From: Pseudoneurospora amorphoporcata
Taxonomy: Eukaryota; Ascomycota; Sordariomycetes; Sordariales; Sordariaceae
DNA length: 64,000 nt
Direction: 5' to 3'
Assembly: GCA_033297205.1 (NCBI GenBank)
Contig: MU859090.1
Span: forward strand, 179,495 to 243,494
Below the pieces are notes generated by a model, which did not search any database, was not told the origin of the DNA, and was given only the letters and a program-made list of their open reading frames with translations. A program made the translations under genes and the position numbers. Shown here piece by piece: positions 19,467 to 32,424 of this stretch (position 1 is its first letter; each line of letters begins with the position of its first letter).

Positions 19467-22244
19467 ATGAACATGAACAATATAGGTAACATGGCTCAGA
19501 TGAACGCCATGGGCGGTCCCGTGGGCGGCGCCCCTATGCCCATGATGAATAATGGCGCAATGCCCGTTCGTCCCCAGCAGCCCCCACAACCCCAACCGCA
19601 ACAGCAACAACAGCAGCCGCAGCAGATGCAGTTCGGGGCTGGAGCTATCGATGGCGGCCGTTCGTTGCTCGAGACCTACATTTACGACTACTTCATCCGC
19701 CAAGGCATGTACGACTGTGCCCGCACAATTCTACAAAACAACCCTCAGATCAAGACGGACAAGTCTGGGAGCCCTGGTCAGAACTTGAGTGGCCTGGGTG
19801 ACGATCCCATGGATACCGACTCGAAGGACAACCTCGACCAAAAGCGTCCCGATGATCTTCCCCCAGCTGCCATTCCCAACTCTTCAACAAGCAACAACAG
19901 CTTTCTGCTCGACTGGTTCTCACTGTTCTGGGACATGTTCAATAGCCAAAAGAGCAAGGGTCCTAATCTTGTGAACCAATACGTGCAACACAACCAGGTA
20001 AGATGTGGCTTCTCTGATGTGGTGATTCATTCCCTAGCTAACAGCGACTCTAGAACCAGTCTCGCATGCGCCAGGAACAGATGCTGCGGCAAATGCGTCC
20101 TGACTACAACGCCCACGTCCAGTATCAACAGCAAATGATGAGGAACATGAATGGTATGGGCGGCATGATGAAGCCTGGAAACCAGCTGCAACGGGCAGCC
20201 CTGGCCAACAGCCAAAAGTAGGTTCCATATCCATTGCTCCATGTGGTCTGTTCCAAACTGACCGTTGTTCCACTTTCCAGTCCCCAAGCCATGCAGATGC
20301 TCCAGGCACAGAAAGCTGCTCAGATGCAGCGAGATCCTTCTGATATGGACGGTAACCGAGTGAGGCCGGCGTCGCCAGGATCGGCAGACAACGCGCCTTC
20401 TCCATCCAAGCGGCCACGTCTCGAGGGGGCCCCCTTCAACCCCAACGCGGGTGTCATGGTGCAAAACGGCCGACAGATGCAAGGCATGCCAGGCCAGCAG
20501 CAGGTAGGAGGTGGCCCCAGTTCATCACAAGCATTTTTCATCAACCAAATCCGCCCAAACTCGTTAACTCCTAACCAACTCCAGGCCTTGATTAATGCCA
20601 ATCCAAACTCTCATCAGCTCAAAGCGTACGCCGCTAACCTCCAGCAGCACCACGGTAAACAGATGCCCACCAACCCGATGGCGAATGCTGGTGGTCCGCA
20701 AAACCAGGGCTCTCCCATGCTGCCGCAGGGACCCGACGGCCAGAACATTAACCAGTTTTACAACCAGGAGATGGGTGGCGGAAACGGTATGCGAGCTGGG
20801 CCTGGTAATGGCCAGAATGGGTCAAGTAACCACGCCCTTCAAGACTACCAGATGCAGCTGATGCTCCTGGAACAACAAAACAAGAAGCGCCTCATGATGG
20901 CTCGACAGGAGCAGGATGGGATGCCACGACCTGAAGGCCCCAACGGTCCAGGCGGACCTGGTGGCCCGGGAGGACCTCAAGGACCGAACCCCCAAGGCTT
21001 CCAAGGCAACTCGCCACCTGGGCAGCGCAATGGAGCATCGCCTAACCCTTCAGAGCAGATGAAGCGTGCCAACCAGCAGATGAACAACCCCCAGAACATG
21101 GGTTCCCCTCTTCCGGATGGCGCGCAGAACCGCGGTTCCCCGAATCCCATGAACTTCATGGGCGGCAACATGGATCCTAACGGCGGACAGCCCCATTACG
21201 GTATGAACATGAACATGGGCAATCAGATGGGAGGCGGTATGCGTCCACCGAGCTCGCATCCAGGACAACCCTTCAACGGCCAGATGAACCCACAGATGGT
21301 GGCTGCCCAGCAGCAGCGTCAAGCACAAATGCAACAACAGGCTCAGCAGCAAGCGCAACAACAACAGCAACAAGCTCAACAAGCGCAGCAGCAACAGGCA
21401 GCACAACAGCAGCAAAACCAAGGGGGCCCTAATATGCAGTGGCAGCAACCTGGGCCAAATGGCCAGATGGTTGGTCAGCCTCCTCAGGGCCAGCAGCCTC
21501 AGGGCGCAGCGCAACAGAGAGCTATGCCCCCGCCTTCTGCTCCACCAACGGCGGCAGCGATGACCAATGCTGCCAACTCGAGGAACGCAACATCGTCTCC
21601 TCAAGTCACCAACGCTGCTCCTCCAACCCCCAACCAGGGCAACAAGCCGGCACCCAAGAAGAAGGAGACTAAGAATGCTAAGAACAAGGTACGGAAACCC
21701 CCCCCCCCCCTCTTCAACTAATCCTTCATCCTCTGTTGAGTTGCGATTCTGATCCGGTTTAGGCTGCCACGCAGAAGAAGTCCAATCAGAACCTTAACGC
21801 AGGTGCTACACCTGCTGCAGATGCCGACCAGCCGCAAGAGCCTCCCGCGCCGGCCACCCCGATTACCCCCGTCAACCCAGCTACCTTTGGCAAGAACCAA
21901 GTAGGAAACCAGGTCGTACAGAACGGACAGCCCGCGGCCCCGGTGCCGCCGCCCTCTGTCCCTCAGGTCGCCGCTCCGCCACACCCCGACCCGGCGCAGA
22001 ACAACAATTTTGCCGAGCCCATGATGGTATGTCCAGAACCCTCGTTCACCGTCCAGCGGGAGGATGCTAACAAGCTAAACTGCAGAACTTCGATGTTGAG
22101 TTTGCTAACCCACTCACGTCAAATGATGTTCTGAACGACTTTGATTTCGACTCGTTCTTGCATGACAACGACAACAGCGGAGAGCCTTTTGACTTTAATG
22201 CCGGCGTGTTTCTGGATGGTGGCGAGATCGGATCGACGGAGTAG
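19467..22244 (+). CDS. LisH-domain transcriptional regulator, SomA/Som1/Flo8-like
   Basis: Five exons: 19467-19997, 20054-20217, 20281-21688, 21763-22026, 22086-22244; all phases agree and give 841 residues. A Met/Asn/Gln-rich N-terminus leads to a LisH motif at about residues 67-97 (SLLETYIYDYF, then CARTILQ), followed by a conserved LLDWFSLFWDMF segment. This pairing is characteristic of the LUFS domain of Flo8/Som1/SomA, nuclear co-regulators of adhesion, development and virulence downstream of cAMP/PKA. The rest is low complexity: Gln/Met/Asn/Pro/Gly-rich, with a polyQ/A stretch around 21.3-21.42 kb. A conserved-looking IRPNSLTPNQLQAL block is encoded at about 20550-20590, so the GTAGG at 20503 is probably not a donor. 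The C-terminus is acidic and Phe/Asp-rich (DFDFDSFLHD), like an activation domain. Orthology to Aspergillus SomA is likely but unproved. Confidence 0.82.
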
Positions 22245-23446
22245 AATTCCGCCTAACCTTCTGGTTCTCCCTGACTCCGTGCGGGCCGGGGTTTCTGGCA
22301 TCGGCAGGCGCATTATTTCGTTATGGACACATGCATTGAGGCGTTCATGGAGACGATGAGTCGCGGCTCTTGGAGCTGGCTTGACTTCTTGCTTCTGGGT
22401 ATATCACTTGGTATTTCATCCCTTCAACAATTCCGTCCGATCTTACACGCTCTTCGGATCTCAACGTACCTCTTTTTTCCCTAATTTCGCTTTGTTGGCG
22501 ATGATTCTGGTGGAAGCGATGTGCTCGCAAAACAAAATGGAGGAACGAAGAATATGATGGAAATCGTTTCTCGATGGAGGATTCAACGCTCACGAAGGGG
22601 TCGGTCAGAATGTCTTGGCTTGGTGGGCATTTTTGTGTGTGGTCATCTCTCTTCAAGGCCTTTCTCTGGACATTCTAGAGGTTTTCTTATGGGGACAGGA
22701 CAAAAGGACAGGATATGGCGGATTGGAACCGGGGGTCGATGGTCGATATTTATACCATCCAGTCACAGTCGGGCCCCGGGAAACACTTTGGTATTCTCAG
22801 TCTTATTGTTACTACTTCTACGAACCTCGCTTGTTCTCAGTTTCTTTTCAGTTCTCTTTTGACTTACTTGATTGCTCGCGCGTCGTTTGTGCTGCTTTAT
22901 ATCATCATCAGAGACCTTGGTACCACTACTACCTTCTTTGACGGACGGATTTTCACTGTTCGTCAGCTTGTCTTCTTTTTTTTATGTGTTAAAACGTTTT
23001 ATTACCTTAGTCACGCCTATACGATTTTCCTTTATTTTTTCCGCAAGATGCCAACCAAACGTAGCTTAGGTAGATATCACCATCCAGGTCGACTGGAGAC
23101 AGATCGGATCGGGGATCAAATTCGATCTAATTTGTTCTTAGGCCGTGCAGTATGCAAATGCAAAATGCAAATGGGATTATTATGTTCAAACGTTTTTTTC
23201 TGCTCGAGAGTGAGGTGTTTGGCTGGCTGGCTGGCTTCCTTTTTGTGCATGCTTTCATCGTGGTTTGGTCGGGCTCTTCTTTAGTGGCAATAAATAGATG
23301 GATGGTGGTAAAACATGTTTCTTCAACAGTACAGTACTCTACAGTCAGTACACACACAGCGATAACAATACCTAACAATGGCAACAAGACACAGCGCGCA
23401 TTAATCCATCCACATTGCACTTTGTTCTTCAATCTTTATCTCCCCT
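22245..23446. other. 3' region of the SomA-like gene and spacer
   Basis: Probably 3' UTR at first, then T-rich DNA with a GGCTGGCTGGCTGG run near 23220. No convincing gene. Confidence 0.4.
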
Positions 23447-23743
23447 TTACCAATATGCGCCTGGACCATCAAGAGTGCGGAAGTAGGGGAGCAGATGGTC
23501 CCAGCCCCAGCCGGGATTCCCTAGAGCTTCCCAAGCGTCGTAATCTTCCTTGCTTCCTCGGAGATACCCCATGCCATTGGCCACGGACCCACGGCCGACA
23601 ACGGCCGGGACAGCCACGGAGAAGGTGTCATTGTTGAGCCGGGGGTTGGGAGCAGAAGTCGGGCTGATAAGCACATCTAGATCAAGGCCATTGGCGTAGT
23701 AAGGGACGATTGCCTGGGAATTTGTCGTCGAAGTAGCCTCTCT
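23447..23743 (-). pseudogene. GMC oxidoreductase relic
   Basis: One minus-strand frame of about 100 codons encodes a recognisable piece of a glucose-methanol-choline oxidoreductase: a LNNDTFSVAVPAVVG segment, then NGMGYLRG, then the DYDAWEALGNPGW and LLPYF signatures that follow the FAD-binding GGSS loop in this family. It breaks off right after LLPYF with a stop at 23447. The upstream dinucleotide-binding GxGxxG and the large substrate and C-terminal domains are not visible on either side. The loop reads GRGS where the family usually has GG(G/S)S. A normal enzyme is about 550-650 residues, so this is a decayed fragment. Its reading frame is still clean, which suggests fairly recent loss. Confidence 0.7.
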
Positions 23744-25536
23744 CGATTACCAGCACGGATACTAGTCTAGGGCATATTAGCAAGTCGATCATTTGACAAT
23801 AGGGTCCTCCTGTAACTGTTCCTACCATTCCTGTCCTAAGTCAAGCGGTTGGCGACAACCAGAGCAGATATACCACCACCCACCACCCACGATGTAGTCA
23901 TACGTGTCATCCTTGAGATGGGTAATAGCCCATGTAGTTATAGACTGTGCCAGTAAAAGCGGCGCCTGTACTGTTCAGAATCTTATGATGGCTCACTTAG
24001 GAGTGGTCGTCCATCGAGGAGGAGGACTCTAGGGAAACCCTGAGACGGGCGTCATGGTCGTGTGGGCCATAATGGACCTATACAAGTCTACATTATGCCT
24101 TTGGCTTGTCATTGTGAACCGTTCGTGGTGATTGATGCTTGGGTCGTTTCGCTCTTCGGCATAGCGCAGGGCGGGCTGAAAGATGCAGAAGGTCGACAGG
24201 GTGTTTAGGCTGCCCAATTCTGTTGTTAATAGTTGGATCGCGATATTCTCGGTATTGGAGCGGAATATCATCGTTTCCCTTATATTGAGGAATGGATGTT
24301 GGAGATGGAGGGTGGGTGCTCGATGGTGCTTACTAAGGCGCATCACGGCCTTCCTTCTTGGCGCTGGTGGTTTGACGGGGACTCCATTCCCAATTCAATC
24401 GCCAATTTGACGTGCAGGAAGACAGAAGAATAAGGAACAATCGAAGTGGGATGGATGCAAAGGATGACTGCCCTGCTCAATTGCGGGAGATCTGCAAAGT
24501 TGTGCGACCACGATGGCTGCCTGCCTGCCGTTCGGTGACCAGACGCGTCCAGACCCGTGCCTTTCTCGTTTGATGCTCGTTAGTTGGACAAGGACAAAGA
24601 CGACATCGCAAACATGGAAAGAGTAACCTGAATTGTTCCGTCTTTCCAGTTCACTCAAGGAAAGGTTTTTTGCGCGCAAGTTCCGTTCCAAGCCTCAACA
24701 GCGCGCACGACTCGGAATCGACACCACAGCGAGCACCGTCGATTCTGGTTAATGAAACCCTCCGTAATCACCCTACACAATTCCTTTCCAAATGCTACAT
24801 CAAGTCGATCGCCGACGACTCGCCACCATCTGTCAAGCCGCCGTCCAAACCGTGCAGTCGTACATCTGTACCACCCGGCCGGTCTTTTCCGCTTCCTACC
24901 CCTTCCTCATCACCATGTCGTGCTGCTCGATGTGGAGGATGGTCAGGTGTGACAGGCCCCGTTGAACAACGCTGCAGCGGTGAAGTCCAGACCATCCATC
25001 CACGACCCCTTGATGGCTGTGTAAGGACCGAAGAGTCTTCCGGTCTGCTCTCTGGGCCTTCACGCACCGGGAGTGAACACACCATGTCCCACGATAACTC
25101 AACCTCCTCGCGGCCGTCGAGGATCTCGGACGCCCGGCAACCACCAACCCCCGACCATCAAGACTCAACATAACGGATTACCGGCCATTCTGTCCCTTTC
25201 ACCTCGGACTACCATGTGTTTTGGGTTTTCGGTAGGTTGTCTTTGCTCTGTGCAATTCCCCTCGGTCATTGGGCCCCATGTCCTGAATGTCTCGCGATTG
25301 AACATGTCTTCTTCCATTCTCTGCCCCTCTGCCACCCAGCTTGATCCTTGATGTTCCTCACGGGATTCTGGCTTGGTCCAATCTACCTGGAACCACGAAT
25401 AGTCCTTTGAATCACCTGCCTAGGCACGGCATATCCGACTACATTGGACACTTAGTCCCCTGACCTTCCTTTGTTATCCCCTTTTCCTCCTTTGCCGTTT
25501 ACACAATCCATCTGTCCAGTGCAAAAGTCCCATGTC
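23744..25536. other. Spacer before the phytochrome gene
   Basis: No convincing gene. Short open frames on both strands lack family features. The last few hundred bases are CT-rich and probably hold the promoter and leader of the phytochrome gene. Confidence 0.4.
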
Positions 25537-28500
25537 ATGGACCCAATGTCACAACCCATAGAACGAGTATTCCCAATACGGCTATCCATTCTTGAAAGTT
25601 CCCCCTTTTTGCCGAACGTATCCGGTAATGGGCCTTCAAATGTATCCTTGCGAGCAGGTCCAACGCTAACATCCCCTAACAGACACGGATAGTATCCTCT
25701 CAGTCATTCCTGTCACCCTGCAACTTTCCGATCAACATCCATCTCCGCCATCGCCCGATGAGCCTCCGTGCGAACTGGTACCTTCAACAGCCGACCAGCA
25801 AGCAAATTATCCAGGCAACTCGGCAGCTGAATCTTCTCATAATCCTATTTGCCAGCCACCGTTCAAGAAAGGCAATGGCGGAGATGACTCGCTACTCTCC
25901 GAAACCTTCGAGTATGCCATATTGGCGGATGGGTCCCATGGAGTCATTCAAAAGACGCGCCGCGCCTTTACTACCTGCGATGAGGAACCGATTCACATAC
26001 CTGGCGCTATTCAGTCTTACGGCATGCTTGTTGCACTAAAACTCGTCGAAGAAAGAGTTGCTGGACCTTCCAGATACCTCCCCAGGGTTTGCAGCGAAAA
26101 CAGCAGTTTCGTCTGTCATTACCAGCCCTCCGAGCTTCTTTCTCTGGACAGTTTCTACCAGGTTATGCCCATCTTTCAGCGTCACCTGTTCGATGTCCAG
26201 CTACGCCACATCCGTCAAGGATACGAAAGCACCAAGAAGGAGCAAGAGCCTGTGGTTTTCGCTTTCTCCTTTTCCGATCCAGATGGCCGGCTGATTCCTT
26301 GTTGGTGTGCCGCGCACTATCTAGGGGGAGATACCGATTTATTTATCTGCGAGTTTGAGTTGCAAGGTGCGTAACAAGGAGGCCGGAAATCAGCGCTTGA
26401 GACGGGTTCCTCTAATCAAAGTTCAGATTACTCGATGCATCCGCTCGCAACTCCAGCAATGTCTGATCCAGGGAACCCTATCAACACTCTCGGCAGCGAC
26501 CACTTGGATTTTGCCACCGCCTGCAGTATGCAATCCAAGGTCCAGCCCGTATCTCCGAATCCAGAGCTCTTCAACAAGGGCTTTGACCCAAGCACGTCCT
26601 CAGTTGAGGTTATTGGCATGGCTACAAAGATACAAACGCAACTTTCCGAGGCAGCAAACGTGCCAGATCTCCTCGAGACCATTGTTTCGATAGTCAAGGA
26701 GGTCACCCGCTTCCATCGTGTCATGGTCTATCAGTTCGACCGGGATTATAACGGCACCGTTGTCGCTGAGCTCATGGATCCGAAAGCAAGCAATGACGTC
26801 TACAGAGGATTGCATTTTCCCGCAAGCGATATTCCGCCACAGGCTCGGAAGCTTTACATGATCAACAAGGTTCGCGTATTGTTTGACAGAAGCCAGAGGA
26901 CATCGAGGCTCATTGGCAGAGATGTCAGTGACATGGAGGTTCCACTCGATCTAACTCATGCTTACCTACGCGCAATATCGCCTGTGCACCTCAAGTATCT
27001 GTCCAATATGGGGGTACGATCATCCATGTCCATGTCTCTTGAGTCTGACGGCAAGCTCTGGGGGCTTATTGTCTGCCACTCGTACGGACCGGCTGCAACC
27101 CGAGTGCCTTTCTCGATTCGAGAATTATCATTCTTCGTTGGATTGGCGGCATCTACCTGCCTTCAGAAGCTGCTCAACTCGGAAAGGTTACAGGCCCATC
27201 GAATTATCGAAACACTAAGAGGGAGGGGACGTCCTGACGAGTGTATTACATCTTCTTCACACGAACTACTGAACCTCTTCGATTGTGATTGCGGCTTTTT
27301 GGTTATCGAGGGAGAGGCCAGAACCATTGGACGGCTATCGTCCTATACGGAAGCCATAACGCTCCTGAAATACCTCTTCTTTAGGGGTTCCCGCACCATG
27401 CTATTTTCACACAACATCAGAGACGACTTCAAAGACCTCCACTTTCCATCCGGTTTCAAAGCAATCGCAGGCGTCCTCTACATACCATTGTCAAGCACCA
27501 CAGATGACTGTGTGGTGTTTTACCGCAAAAACCAGGTCCGAGAGGTACATTGGGCCGGAAAGCCTTCCTTTGCGGGTAAGATAGGCAGATTGGAGCCTCG
27601 AAACAGCTTCAAGAAATGGACAGAGGTGGTGGACGGCACGAGCAAAGCCTGGTCAACAGAACACAGTATGGTTACACCCTTCCCGCTGAGCATCTGCCAA
27701 TACCGCTAACACCAGTTCCCAGCCAATCTGGCAGCAATGGCTCAGCTGCTCTACGGCAGCTTCATACAGGTTTGGAGGGAGAAAGAGACAGCCATCAACG
27801 ATACCCGGCTCAAGCGACTACTTTTACACGATGCATCACATCAAGGTAGGGACCAGACATCCCTATGTTCCAGAGCGGCCAGCTAACGCGTCATTTCTGC
27901 AGTACGAAATCCTTTGAATGCCGTCATCAACTGTCTTGAGATGGCGTTGGAAAAGCAACTGGATGATGGTACAAAGCAGGTCCTGACAACTTCATACACT
28001 GCGTCAAAATCTCTGATCTATGTCATTGATGATCTCCTGAGCCTGACCGGTAGCATATCAGGATCCGTCCCATTGCTGGACGAACCATTCTATCTCCCGC
28101 ATTGCTTGGAAGAGGCGCTGTGTCCCCTAAGGAGGCTTGGTCAAGAGAAGGGGGTCGAAGTCATCATGATTCCATCTACGGGACCAACGCAGCACGTCCG
28201 TGGGGATCCGACAAGCTTGCAGCGCAGCATATCCATCCTTGTCGCCAATGCCATACAGCATACAACCAACGGTCAAGTTGTGGTCCAGTGGCGCGAGATG
28301 GTTATGAATCCCAAAAACACCGTGATACACATTTCCATCACGGATTCTGGCCCCGGTTTCTCGGAGCGGGAGCTGGACGACATGTTCCAGGAGTTTGAGC
28401 AGGTCCCCGATGAAGACTTTGACGAGTCAACTTCGAAAGTACATGCTTTCAGGGGTAATGTGCTGCGCGTAGGTGTGGGCTTGGTCTTTGTGGCACGGTT

Positions 28501-29382
28501 TGTGAAGCAGCGGAATGGACAGCTGAAAGTCAAGTCAACTAAGGGACGCGGGTCGACCTTTACCCTGGAGATCCCCTTCGTGGTCTCATCGCGGTGCTCA
28601 TCGATAGCTTCACGTCGGGATGCATCCCCGTTGCCGGTGCTGACAATGCCTGGACCTTTGATGTTTGACCGAGTGGGCACGAGCATTCCATCCGACCGTA
28701 CCTTTGGCACCTTTGGAGATTCAGGGACGTCTACTTTTGCAGACTCAAAGCCATCACCCCCTATCATACGACCAGGCTCATCAAGCGCCGCCGATACATC
28801 GCCGAAGGAGTACCAAACTCCAAGCCCCCATCATTACAGTGTCATCGTGGCCGACGACAATATCATCAACGTGCAGATCCTAGAAAGACGCCTCACAAAG
28901 CTGGGCCATCGCGTTCTGATCAGCCGCGATGGTCAAGAATGCTTCAACCTATTTACCTCCAATCGCTCCACCGTGGACTTTGTCCTCATGGACATCAACG
29001 TGAGATCTCTTCTCTGCCTGCCCCCTTGTTACCACAAACCCTTCCAAGGCTCGAACTAAAACCCTCTATGTACGCACAGATGCCAATAGTAGACGGCTTC
29101 GCCTCCATCCGCATGATCCGCGATCACGAGTACAGCCACCCCACGCCCTCGCGCGTCGTGCAGACCTGCGGAAGGACGCCCATATTCGCAATCTCGGGCA
29201 TGCTCCGTCGCGGCCAAGAGCAGCGATGCAAAGAAGCTGGGTTCGACGGCTGGATGCCTAAGCCGGTGGATATGAAGCGGCTGGTGAGGTGTCTGGCGGG
29301 AGCGCTAGATCCGGATGCGAGGAGGACTTGTGTGTATGATGAGAAGAGGTTTGAGCTCGGGGGGTGGTTTACTGCTGAGTAA
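25537..29382 (+). CDS. phy-2: Fungal phytochrome, hybrid histidine kinase
   Basis: Six exons: 25537-25624, 25683-26366, 26427-27665, 27723-27845, 27903-28999, 29080-29382. All phases agree, giving 1177 residues. A red/far-red photoreceptor kinase by family. After a disordered N-terminus, a PAS region holds TTCDEEPIHIPGAIQ; Cys128 is the likely bilin-attachment residue of fungal phytochromes. A GAF domain follows with the PASDIPPQARKLY signature, then a PHY domain, a HisKA box in which His710 (SHQVRNPL) is the expected phosphoacceptor, HATPase motifs (NAIQHT, DSGPGF, GVGL) and a C-terminal receiver domain with Asp1075 (VLMDIN). The H-box has Gln where Glu is usual after His. One intron interrupts the gene directly behind that His-Gln pair. 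The length fits the shorter Neurospora phytochrome better than the longer one, hence the tentative symbol. Start: first in-frame ATG. Confidence 0.88.
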
Positions 29383-29787
29383 GGGCTGTATGTAAGGGCT
29401 GTTTGCGGTGGAAACGGTCGCTTGGTTAAAGATAAAGTGTAGAAGATGGTGTTTAAGAACGGACAGTCGGCATTGATCAGAGTGATGGACAATAGTCGTC
29501 TTAGCGTCGTGTGGTGCACCGGGTTTGTGTCTGGGCGGTAGAAGTAGGTTTCGCAATGGTGGGCTATCAATCGCGCAGCAAGCAGGAACTTGGGATTTTT
29601 CATATTATATACTAACTACAATATGCTATTATAGACAAAAGAAAAGGCGTTGGCTTTCGCTCCATCTCTGTTCCTCAATTCTCTCTCGATGGGGTCGTTG
29701 GCCTTTCTACCGTGGGCCCATGGAACCGAAGTGGAGTAGCCTGATAAGCGCTAAATCCGTACAGATTTTCAACAACAACAATCACTC
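29383..29787. other. Spacer between phytochrome and tRNA
   Basis: Probably 3' UTR and spacer. Nothing else is recognised. Confidence 0.4.
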
Positions 29788-29869
29788 GGCGTGGTGGCAG
29801 AGTGGTCTAATGCGCAAGACTAGAAATCTTGTTCCTTCGGGAGCGTCTGTTCGAATCAGGCCCACGTCG
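29788..29869 (+). tRNA. tRNA-Ser (anticodon AGA)
   Basis: 82 nt without an intron. The acceptor stem pairs GGCGTGG with CCACGTC (one G-U), followed by discriminator G. The D-arm begins TGGCAGAGTGG (A box), the anticodon stem CAAGA/TCTTG closes a CTAGAAA loop with anticodon AGA, a long variable arm with a TTCGG turn marks a class II tRNA, and the T-arm is GTCTG-TTCGAAT-CAGGC (B box). Confidence 0.93.
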
Positions 29870-29892
29870 CACGAATGACCATTGAATCATAA

Positions 29893-29899
29893 TTTTTTT
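29893..29899 (+). terminator. Pol III terminator
   Basis: Run of seven T starting 23 nt after the tRNA, with a second T run at 29904. Confidence 0.7.
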
Positions 29900-32424
29900 C
29901 ATGTTTTTTTTCTTGAGTTTGTCCTTTCATATTGATCGTTCATATTTCTTTTTTGCCCTTTTTTTCCCTTTTCTCTTTTTATGCGAGGTCTCCCGCTTTT
30001 TTTTTTTTTCTTTTTCTTTGGCCGCTTCTTTTCTTCTTCTTTATCTTGTTCTGGATTTCACTTGCCTTCTCACCTGCATTGGTCCAGTACTATAGTTCAT
30101 AACCCCGTCTCTTTCTTTTAGTTGCCACTTGATATTCGAGTCGAGATGAGTAGACTACAGATAGGCTGATAGGTACTGGCGAAGAAACTATTGCAAACAA
30201 ATCTTGCTTTTGCTAGGCAGTTTCCTCGAATTGCGTTTTGTAACGAACGGCGGAAGGCCAGGCATGCACGGTCATCGATTGGTTGGTTCGACAAACAGCG
30301 TGATCGCAGATGGCTTATTATTAAAAAGCTTTTGATGATGGCGACAGCGTCCACCCTTGTTTTGTCGCCAGAAACCCCTCAGAGTGGTACTGTAGCGTAG
30401 GTGAGTGGGCGGCTTCGCTTCCCGTCATGAACAGGTCATATAATCACTGGGAATGAACCGGGGCGGTCGTTTGGGCTGGCTGGCTGGCTGGCTGGCTGGT
30501 GATGGTGGTGACAAGGAGAGAGAGAGCTCGGTATTGGTAAAGCTGTAACGAGTCCGCGTCGTCCGTTCGTTGTTCCTATAAGGTATGTACTCCCAAGAGG
30601 CTCATTCACAATCACAATCAAAAGCTGCCCATGCGATGCGATGCGATGCCTCTGTTGAGGAAGCTGCCCTGGCATAGGGCATCATTGTTGTACATACAAG
30701 CTCAACTGCCGTTGCTGACTTGCCCTGCTGATCAGGCAGCCAAGCCCGAACTTCCACTTGGGTCCAGTTGCTCTCGCGATGATGATGCATTCGTCGTGCC
30801 TTGAATCATATAGTGAACTGTAGTTCCCGTCGTTTCCCGTGTGGCAAAAAACAACCACGCGAAGATGACAGGACGCATGAACCGCTAAACTGGCAATTTG
30901 ACAAGGGTTTGCTGGTATTCCAAACAGAAGCCAGAGTTTCGAGAGCTCAAGTTGTCCCTGCTCTCGGCTGTTTCAGGTGGCCGAAGGTGTGGGAGGCTTG
31001 CGCAGGTATGGTACCGATTGTGGTGATGGCAGCTCGGCACGGCACGGCTTCATTGGCTGGAAAGCTTCCGTGGTAATGGATGCATTGCCATGGCCCGTGC
31101 GCTGTTGGTGGGGCCGTGACCCCCTTGGGCCTATCGCTCGCTCCATTTTGGAACTTCTTTTTTTTTTTTTTCCTCCTTTTTGCCTCTTGTTGACAACTTG
31201 AATGACCCATCGCGCCCTCGGCTCTCATGGCGGTTGAGAAACATCCCACATGGTGAAGAAACACCGTGAAGCGCTCACCTCGGTCACACTCACCGCGGGT
31301 AGTCGTGGTGAATCGGTCAAGTAGTGTAGCGCTTCTGTTGCCGCCGTAACGCCGCCATTTACATACATAGCAATGGACAACTATAAACAAACCCCCAAGC
31401 CGCGCTTGTTTTAGTCCAAACGTTACCAGCAAATCGGTGACTGCCGAGAAGACTTGGCCGACTACCGAGCGGCCAGCGAACAAAGGAACAACGACAGTTT
31501 GCCGCGGGAGCGGATCTACATCTTGGAGACTTTGTTTGCCCAACGCACCCGAAAAGTTCTAGGTCTAGATGCACCGACCGCGACCTCGTCACTTACACAC
31601 CCCGAGCCCCCTAGCTGCCGGCACATGCACGCGAAAGCCCCGGAAAGATTCTGGACTTTTCAAACTCCAAGCCATCGACTGGACATCGGCGCCCTGTTGG
31701 TTGACCTGCCAATACCACCCATTCACCCCCCGTCTTTCCTTGGTGTTTCATCCTTGTTTACTCTCCCAATCAATGGGCTGAGCCTCGCTTCCAAGAGGTC
31801 GTCGTCGTCCTTCACTCGTCGTTATCCACCCATGCTCCGCTTATTCACGCATCCACTGCTGCCATGCCATCCGGTCAGATCAGGTACCGATGCTGCGATA
31901 TCCTATTGTAGTACAGTCCACCAATGGGTTCCTATTATGGTCAGTCCATGGGCTATAGGCAGGGCTCATTCACCCAGGGGGTAGGTTGACCATCTTGATG
32001 CAGAATCTATATATCTCTTCATGCCCCTTCCTTGTTTTCTTGCCCTCTCGCATCATCTTCAAGATATTTCGTTTCCCTTGTCTTCTTGCGCAATCCCCTT
32101 TTGGGACCTTTCCACTCTCTCTACCTGCCCGGCCTGGTATATTTGTTTTCCTTTCCGACCTTGCTATTGTACATTCTTTCGGTCAAAAGTGTTCCTAGTG
32201 AACCATTACCTTCTCTACACGGCTTGACGTTGGTGTAAGATTTATACCTACAACATCACGACAAACCTTCGACACTCCTTCATAGCAAGTCTATCGAATC
32301 GGATTTTTTTTTTGCTATACTGCTGCTACACGACATCGACCATACATTCTTGTCATCACCAACTTTTGAATTTCCATAACGAGCCATATCTTGAAGAAGG
32401 ACAACCAAACAACCGTTATCCAAA
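29900..32424. other. Spacer upstream of the GH16 gene
   Basis: No convincing gene. Contains T-rich DNA (29.9-30.1 kb), a (GGCT)n run near 30476-30499, a (GCGAT)3 run near 30632 and a T11 run near 31158. From about 32.0 kb the CT-rich sequence is a plausible promoter/leader for the GH16 gene. Confidence 0.4.

Noticed and set aside
20503..20585. Possible intron in the SomA-like gene (GTAGGAGG to CTCCAG)
   Set aside because: The stretch encodes a conserved-looking IRPNSLTPNQL block in frame, so it is kept as exon.
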